Assembly: GCF_001649575.2 (NCBI RefSeq)
Contig: NC_051444.1
Coordinates: forward strand, 24,572,478-24,636,477
Reading direction: 5' to 3'
DNA from: Kryptolebias marmoratus
Lineage: Eukaryota > Chordata > Actinopteri > Cyprinodontiformes > Rivulidae
Length of the DNA: 64,000 nt
This document shows, in pieces, positions 59,467 through 64,000 of this stretch. The notes beneath the pieces are model-generated. The model saw only the letters and a list, made by a program, of their open reading frames with translations, searched no databases and was not told the origin of the DNA. A program made the translations under genes and the position numbers. The stretch's first letter is position 1, and each line of letters opens with the position of its first letter.

Positions 59467-59795
59467 ACCTCCTCCAAGGAGGTTATCTTTTAGGTAGCGT
59501 TGGTTTGTTTGTCCGTTCGTCCGTTCACAACATTACTTAAAAACTAATGAAGATTTAGATCAGGCACCAGCTACCCGCGACCCGGAATGGAGAAGCGGTT
59601 AAAGAAAATGGATGGATGGGTGGATGGATAGATTTAGATCAATTTTTTTTTTTTTTTTTTTTTAGAAAATTTTGTAGTTGTCACACAAAGAAGTGACTGA
59701 ATTCAGGTGGTGATCCGGATTGTACAAGAGTTCAATGGCGTCCGGGACCCTATGGCCTTGGCGAAGGTTTGCGCTCTCCGAGAGCTTCTAGTTTA
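59467..59795 (+). repeat. Dispersed repeat family B, copy 2, with hairpins at both ends
   Basis: The left end has a perfect stem, ACCTCC-TCCAA-GGAGGT (59467-59483). The right end has GCTCT-CCG-AGAGC (59773-59785) followed two bases later by CTAG (59788-59791). Between lie GAAAATTTTGTAGTTGTCAC and GGTGGTGATCCGG, and CTTGGCGAAGGTTTGCGC. A 3' hairpin followed by CTAG recalls Helitron 3' ends, but the spacing is shorter than usual and there is no clear 5' TC end, so the class is left open. A retroposon is nested at 59563-59629 and a T run of about 20 follows it. Confidence 0.75.
59563..59629 (+). mobile_element. Tiny 5'-truncated retroposon with a 12-bp target duplication
   Basis: A 67-bp insert, beginning GGCACCAGCTACCCGCGACC and ending AGAAAATGGATGGATGGGTGG plus GGAT repeats, matches the 3' end of the retroposon at 63.4 kb in reverse complement. 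It is flanked by the perfect direct repeat AGATTTAGATCA (59551-59562 and 59630-59641). This is the expected product of target-primed reverse transcription that stopped early. Confidence 0.9.
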
Positions 59796-60927
59796 ATTTG
59801 GAACTTAGTTAGCGCCTTTAGTGTTTACAAAACAGCTCCGACTTCTCTCTGTCAGAATTTCAGAGCCAGTAAAACAGCCCCTGCTGTGAGCATTCATGAT
59901 GGGAGCATAATAGTCTCCCTCCTGCTGCAGTCAGGATCAATATGATGTGAATGCATCCCAGCCCTTTGCTATTGACTCTTTGATTTAGGGTTCAGTCATG
60001 TGTGATGATGGTCCTCTTAGTCATGACGAAAATGCAATTGCATTCCTGCGGGTTTGCTTGTAAAAATGTGTTTGTCAACATGAACAGATGAGGAGGGCTT
60101 GGATTAATTTGTTCTTACAAATAGCTCGCGTTGTAAGCGGGAAGCAAGAAAAAAAAAATGTTACTTTTGATATCGCCACTTTTATTTTGGTGACATATGT
60201 TCAGCCACATTTGCTTAAAGACGTTGGCATCTCATGATTTAATTAGCAGCTCTAATTAGCAGTATATTCTAGTGGCGACAGCTATCTAATGAGCTGCGAG
60301 CGTGTGCGAGTTTAAGTTTGTCCCTCTGCAGTCACTGAAAGCTGAAGAGAGAAGAAGAAGGTGCTGGGAGGATGTTTGATGTTTGTGCACTTCTTAGTGG
60401 AAAAAAAGAAAAAGCAGGACGTTTCACATCTTTAATTCGCTGCTATAAAAGTTGGTTTTGTACCACTGAAACTAAAAGATGACTTTGCAGATTTGCTGCG
60501 ATTTGCATCTGCTTCAAAAGTCAAAAGAAACCTAAATGTTTCCAGCTGTATTGATTACTGCACCGTATGTATATGAGCTAATGAAAGTAGCGAAAACAAA
60601 AATCAATAATAATTTCTCTGGTTTCTGCCTTTTTCACAGAAAGCTGTCACACCAGGATACAAGTTAACTCAAAATAAAATACTGACATCACCCTTTGCAT
60701 CCTGCAGAAGTGTGAAAATGGCTGAACGATCATAATAAAACAGTTTTCCTGCTGACTACACCAGTGGTTTGTATATAAAAGGAAAGGAGCGAGTCTGCAG
60801 CCCTCGGGAGAGTTACAGAATAAAACGAGTGTCTCTACAAATATAGTTTACTTTCAGAGTCTACATGCCGCTGTCAGAAAGTTTTTCTATTCATCCAGTT
60901 GTGTTAATACATTGAAATAATATTAAT
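59796..60927. other. Repeat-free stretch, candidate conserved non-coding DNA
   Basis: No gene or transposon seen for about 1.1 kb. It contains a direct repeat of TAATTAGCAG (listed separately) and GC-balanced sub-blocks at 59850-60000 and 60215-60350. Confidence 0.45.
60240..60262 (+). promoter_or_regulatory. Tandem TAATTAGCAG sites
   Basis: The 10-mer TAATTAGCAG occurs at 60240-60249 and again at 60253-60262, a 13-bp period, in repeat-free DNA. TAATTA is a homeodomain core. Two identical extended sites this close would suit cooperative binding. Regulatory role inferred, not shown. Confidence 0.35.
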
Positions 60928-61275
60928 GGCCTAACATTCCTGAAAGGACTGCATATTTTCCACAGCCTTTCATGCCAGAGTTTTAGATCATCCTGAAATG
61001 AGAAGCGAGTGAGTCACAGCCATCTTGGTCAAACCTTAAAAGTAACATTATGTGATATCTCACATAATCTTGAATAATCTGTCAGTATGTGTTGTGAATG
61101 ACTTTCAGCAACTACCACATCAAATGTTAGCTCAATATCTGTTAAATTCACTAAGCGAGAACCTTTTTGTGTAGGCTTAGTTCGATTAGCTGTGGCAGCC
61201 ATCTTTATTTGGGCTGACTCCAAAAGTTAGTCGTTTTTAAATGTATAGCCATTGTACAAAAACATTCACATTCAT
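60928..61275 (+). repeat. Dispersed repeat family A, single-unit copy
   Basis: Starts ATGGCCTAACATTCCTGAAAGG and includes CTTTCATGCCAGAGTTTTAG, GTCAAACCTTAAAAGTAAC, GTCAGTATGTGTTGTG, GATTAGCTGTGGCAGCCATC and GGGCTGACTCCAAAAG. It is one of the better preserved single units. Confidence 0.87.
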
Positions 61276-61693
61276 TTTAAAACGTTGATTGGTAAATCCA
61301 TTTAAGGAAGCCAGGAGATTGTGTCATATTTTCGCTTCATCGCAGTCTCCCACCCAAAACATCAGGAATGACTCCCTTTTAACAGGGAGAAACATCCAAC
61401 ATAACCAGGCTCAGGATGGGCGGCCATCTGCCTCGACCAGCTGGGCTTTGAGAGGACAGGAAAGAGACACAGACAAACACAGAATGACTGGTCCAGGTGG
61501 AGTTTCTGTTGGAAGAAAGACAAAGAAAAAAAAAACATGTTAATGATAGAAATAAACACAAATAAAAACATGGAGAGTAGAGGGAATAAAGACGGCAGCA
61601 GAGGGAGGAAATGTGGTCAGTTTGTCCTCCAGCAGTCTGAGCCTATAGCAGCAGAACTAAAGGAGAGCCTAGGAAACCCAAACCAACCCTAAC

Positions 61694-62129
61694 TTCATCT
61701 ATGGTCACGAGCTTTAGGTAGTGACCAAAAGAAAGAGATCACGGATACAAGCGGCTGAAATGAGTTTCCTCCGCAGGGTGTCTGGGCTCTCCCTTAGAGA
61801 TAGGGTGAGAGGCTCGGTCATCCGGGAGGGACTCAGAGTAGAGCCGCTGCTCCTCCACGTCGAGAGGAGCCAGTTGAGGTGGCTCGGGCATCTGGTGAGG
61901 ATGCCTCCTGGACGCCTCCCTGGTGAGGTGTTCNGGGCANGTCCCACCGGGAGGAGGCCCCGGGGAAGACCCAGGACACGCTGGAGGGACTATGTTTCTC
62001 GGCTGGCCTGGGAACGCCTTGGGATTCCCCTGGAGGAGCTGGCCCAAGTGGCTGGGGAGAGGGAAGTTTGGGTCTCCCTGCTTAGGCTGCTACCCCCGCG
62101 ACCCGACCCCGGATAAGAAGATGGATGGT
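61694..62129 (+). mobile_element. RTE/Rex3-like LINE 3' end, well preserved, with two N bases
   Basis: A 5'-truncated element holding the last 131 codons of the protein, then GAAGATGGATGG. It contains two ambiguous bases, at 61934 and 61940. Compared with the copy at 22675-23076 it is far less decayed. It sits inside the LINE 3' UTR. The short GATG-type tail is typical of fish RTE/Rex3. I see no clear target duplication. Confidence 0.85.
61721..62116 (+). pseudogene. RTE-type ORF, C-terminal fragment
   Basis: Open from 61721 to the TAA at 62114-62116 with no internal stop. The words IQAAEMSFLRRVSGLSL, LRWLGHLVRMPPGRLPGEVF, GRRPRGRPRTRWRDYVSRLAW and PPRPDPG form the RTE C-terminal region after the reverse transcriptase, where a GHLVRM..GRRPRGRPRxRW pattern is usual. 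Upstream, TAG and TGA stops come just before the open part (61718-61724 area), and endonuclease and reverse transcriptase are missing. The two unresolved bases fall in codons around residues 72-74. Intact elements use this protein for retrotransposition. This fragment is only a remnant. Confidence 0.85.
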
Positions 62130-62136
62130 TTTATCT

Positions 62137-62364
62137 TCAAAGTGTGGTGCTGGAAAAGTTTAAAAATTGACCTTGAAAATGCTTGAAAAGTGCTTGAATT
62201 TTACACTGGGAAAAGAGTGAAAAAAGGAAAATCTTAAGCCTAGTCTTAAAAGTAGACAGGGTGTCAGCCTCACAGACAGGAACTGGAAGTTGGTTCAACA
62301 AGAGAAGAGCCTGATAGCTGAAAGCTCTGCCTCCTGTTCTACTTTTAGAAACTCTAGGAATCAC
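62137..62364 (-). pseudogene. LINE protein C-terminus (CR1/L2 group)
   Basis: The reverse frame gives PRVSKSRTGGRAFSYQALLL, then NQLPVPVCEADTLSTFKTRL, the conserved C-terminal words of the fish LINE type also seen at 43.7 kb. The usual Trp before NQLP is replaced by Leu. The last 25 or so residues run into non-homologous DNA, so the true stop has been lost. The codons after 62364 (reverse upstream) continue the family with breaks up to about 62640. Confidence 0.78.
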
Positions 62365-62640
62365 AAGTAAACCTGCAGCCTGAGAGCGACGTGCTCTGTT
62401 AGGAAAATATGGAACAATAAGATCTTTAATATAAGATGGAGCTTTGTATGTAGGAAATAAGATTTTAAATTCTATTCTGAGTTTGACAGCGAGTCAATGG
62501 AGAGAAGCTAAAATTCTCATCAAAACTTTGGATCTACTCAATACTTTTTAAAAGAGTTTTTTGGACACCAAGATAAAGAATTACAATATTTCAGCCTAGA
62601 AGAGATTAATGCATGGAGCAGTTTTTTTGCATATGAATGG

Positions 62641-63385
62641 GTCGGTAGTGAACTGGAGGCTTAGCACTTTGCTCACTCTGAACCATCACCAGGATATTTA
62701 GACATGAACATTTCACCTGACAGATTTGATGGGATCAGAACACCTTTAAATAGTCTACGTTGCAAAAGTGCACATAAATCATCCAGTCTTAAATCAGATT
62801 AATCAGTTCCACAGAGGCTCTTCATGTGTGTGCAAACCATAATACGTGGATTTTTTCCCACACATTTTTCAAGATTACCTCATAGCCTCTTCCTGCACCA
62901 AACAAACAAAACAAAAGCAAACTCTGCTGTTTGTCTGGAGACTAAAAAACATCCAGCTATCTTAGACTAAGCCACAACATAAACCCGGGACTTTTCACCT
63001 CGAATACATGATTTGGTTTCCAAGTGTAACATAAAAAAAAAACTGTCCTTTTGTTGATCTGTTAAATTCTGTATTCCTTCACTGAATTTGTTTGTCAGCA
63101 GAAGTTGAACGTGAAAACCTTAGACAGTATTACCATAATCTGTACAGCTGCACGCCAACAATAAAGTGGGAGTTTTGGTTTTATTGCTGAGGAGGAACTT
63201 TCACTACATAAAGTGCTAAATGGTTTAAATGAGTTTAGGAAACAGTGCCATCATGAATTTAAGTTCTCTGTTTTTAGGGCAAAACGAGTTCATGAGCTCT
63301 TCTCGAAAGCCTTCTCCGTTGGGGAGAAATATCAACTCGAATGCTTTACATTCTGTTTCAGAAAGCACAGTTGGGGTTGGTTGTA
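62641..63385. other. Unique-looking stretch, no gene seen
   Basis: AT-rich, no clear repeat or coding frame. The 121- and 163-codon frames beginning at 63213-63229 run into the retroposon at 63386 and are not genes. Confidence 0.5.
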
Positions 63386-63735
63386 TCCATCCATCCATTT
63401 TCTTCACCCGCTTCTACATTCCAGGTCACAGGGAGCTGGTGCCTATCTCCAGCAGTCACTGTGCGAGAGGCGGGGGACACCCTGGACAGGTCGCAAGTCC
63501 ATCACAGGGACACATAGAGACAAACAACCATTCACACTCTCACTCACACCTAGGGGACAATTTAGAGTTGCCAATTAACATAACATGCATGTTTTTAGTC
63601 TGTGGGAGGAAACTGGAATACCTGGAGAAAAAACGTGAGCACATCGAGAACATGCAAACTCCACCCAGAAAGTCTGGGAAGCAATCCTGCAACCTTTTTG
63701 ATGGGAGGCGACAGCCCTAACCACTGTCCCGCTGT
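63386..63735 (-). mobile_element. Retroposon with ATGG tail and tRNA-like head, near full length
   Basis: On the + strand it opens with the tail (TCCATCCATCCATTTTC, TTCACCCGCTTCTAC). Then come CAGGGAGCTGGTGCCTATCT, GCGAGAGGCGGGGGAC, CAGGTCGCAAGTCCATCAC, CACACCTAGGGGACAATT, ACATGCATGTTTTTAGTC and GAACATGCAAACTCCACCC. It ends at a head-like GACAGCCCTAACCACTGTCC. The fragments at 3491, 30140 and 59563 are pieces of the same family. The GATGG tail links it to RTE machinery; I infer it moves in trans. No target duplication is clear here. Confidence 0.8.
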
Positions 63736-63880
63736 GTATCTAGTAGTCAAATCACTGCTGCATTATTCACCTTTTGTTAGTTCAACTGTAATATATGTTG
63801 TCAAATTCCCCAAATCCTAGAAAACAAAAACCCACTAATGCCAAACCTGGCCTCAGTGGTGACTATAATTCACTTAATCA

Positions 63881-64000
63881 TAATTAAAGGACTTAATTAA
63901 AATTTTAATCTAAGATCATCTTATGACAGAGCTATCGCTGTTTTAGTCAAACCTCGAAACTCTGATCTTATGTGATATTTCGAGATTTTGTGTGATCTGT
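63881..64000 (+). repeat. Dispersed repeat family A, cut by the window end
   Basis: Begins TTAATTAAAGGACTTAATTAA-like DNA, then AAGATCATCTTATGACAGAG, CGCTGTTTTAGTCAAACC and ATGTGATATTTCGAG. This matches the 5' part of other + copies and continues beyond base 64000. Confidence 0.8.

Larger units (their letters stand above)
61363..62640 (-). mobile_element. LINE (CR1/L2 group) 3' part, interrupted by an RTE insertion
   Basis: Reverse-strand LINE. The end of the protein and adjacent reverse transcriptase sequence lie at about 62215-62640, and the long 3' UTR at 61363-61693 (CAGCAGTCTGAGCCTATAG, ACAGGGAGAAACATCC, CAGGCTCAGGATGGGCGG). The RTE 3' end at 61694-62129 sits between these halves, so it inserted later. 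The stretch 62130-62214, with GAAAATGCTTGAAAAGTGC, is of uncertain origin. It is the same LINE type as at 43.7 kb. Confidence 0.75.

Noticed and set aside
1..64000. CRISPR arrays, operons, prokaryotic genes
   Set aside because: No spaced direct repeats, no dense coding and no ribosome binding sites; the DNA is clearly vertebrate.

Overview
This window looks like teleost fish genomic DNA, most likely percomorph. I infer this from the repeats rather than from any host gene. It carries decayed non-LTR retrotransposons of the CR1/L2 group and of an RTE/Rex3-like type, a Penelope-like element with a GIY-YIG end, solo LTRs, Tc1/mariner, Kolobok-like and hAT remnants, tRNA-headed SINEs, and long AC, TG and AT microsatellites. 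The DNA is AT-rich, CpG-poor and full of A and T runs. I found no convincing host protein-coding exon, no tRNA or rRNA gene, and no CRISPR array or operon. The window reads as intergenic or deep intronic DNA. Nearly all open frames are chance frames or lie inside repeats.

Layout. 1-13.9 kb: mostly single-copy-looking DNA, with a retroposon fragment (3.5 kb), a strong hairpin (5.63 kb), a three-unit copy of dispersed family A (6.5-7.4 kb), a second A copy (9.8 kb) and a minisatellite-bearing element, family C copy 1 (12.4-13.0 kb). 13.9-15.3 kb: an L2-type LINE 3' end followed by a reversed A copy. 15.3-26.3 kb: mostly unique, with one A copy (17.9 kb), a purine-rich block (20.3-20.9 kb) and an old RTE 3' end (22.7-23.1 kb). 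26.3-27.3 kb: family C copy 2 with a SINE nested inside it. 28.9-41.2 kb: the most transposon-dense part. It holds three solo-LTR candidates with flanking target duplications, two A copies, a Penelope-like element, a hAT fragment and a non-autonomous DNA transposon.

43.7-48.2 kb: a decayed reverse-strand LINE with a mutated catalytic box, an A copy and an LTR-like block. 50.9-53.6 kb: an internally deleted Tc1/mariner element and a Kolobok-like 5' end with THAP-like coding remnants. 53.6-60.9 kb: a TAATTA-rich block, a three-unit A copy, a tRNA-headed SINE, a Tc1 end fragment, two family B copies (one with a tiny nested retroposon and a 12-bp target duplication) and a candidate homeodomain-site block. 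61-64 kb: a reverse-strand LINE interrupted by an RTE 3' end, a further retroposon and the start of another A copy cut by the window edge.

No genes act together here. The interest lies in transposon layering, in two unclassified dispersed families (A with a repeating unit of about 270 bp, C carrying a 28-bp-type minisatellite) and in a few blocks that could be conserved non-coding elements. I see no previously undescribed functional system. The family names rest on reading motifs by eye and need a repeat-library search to confirm.
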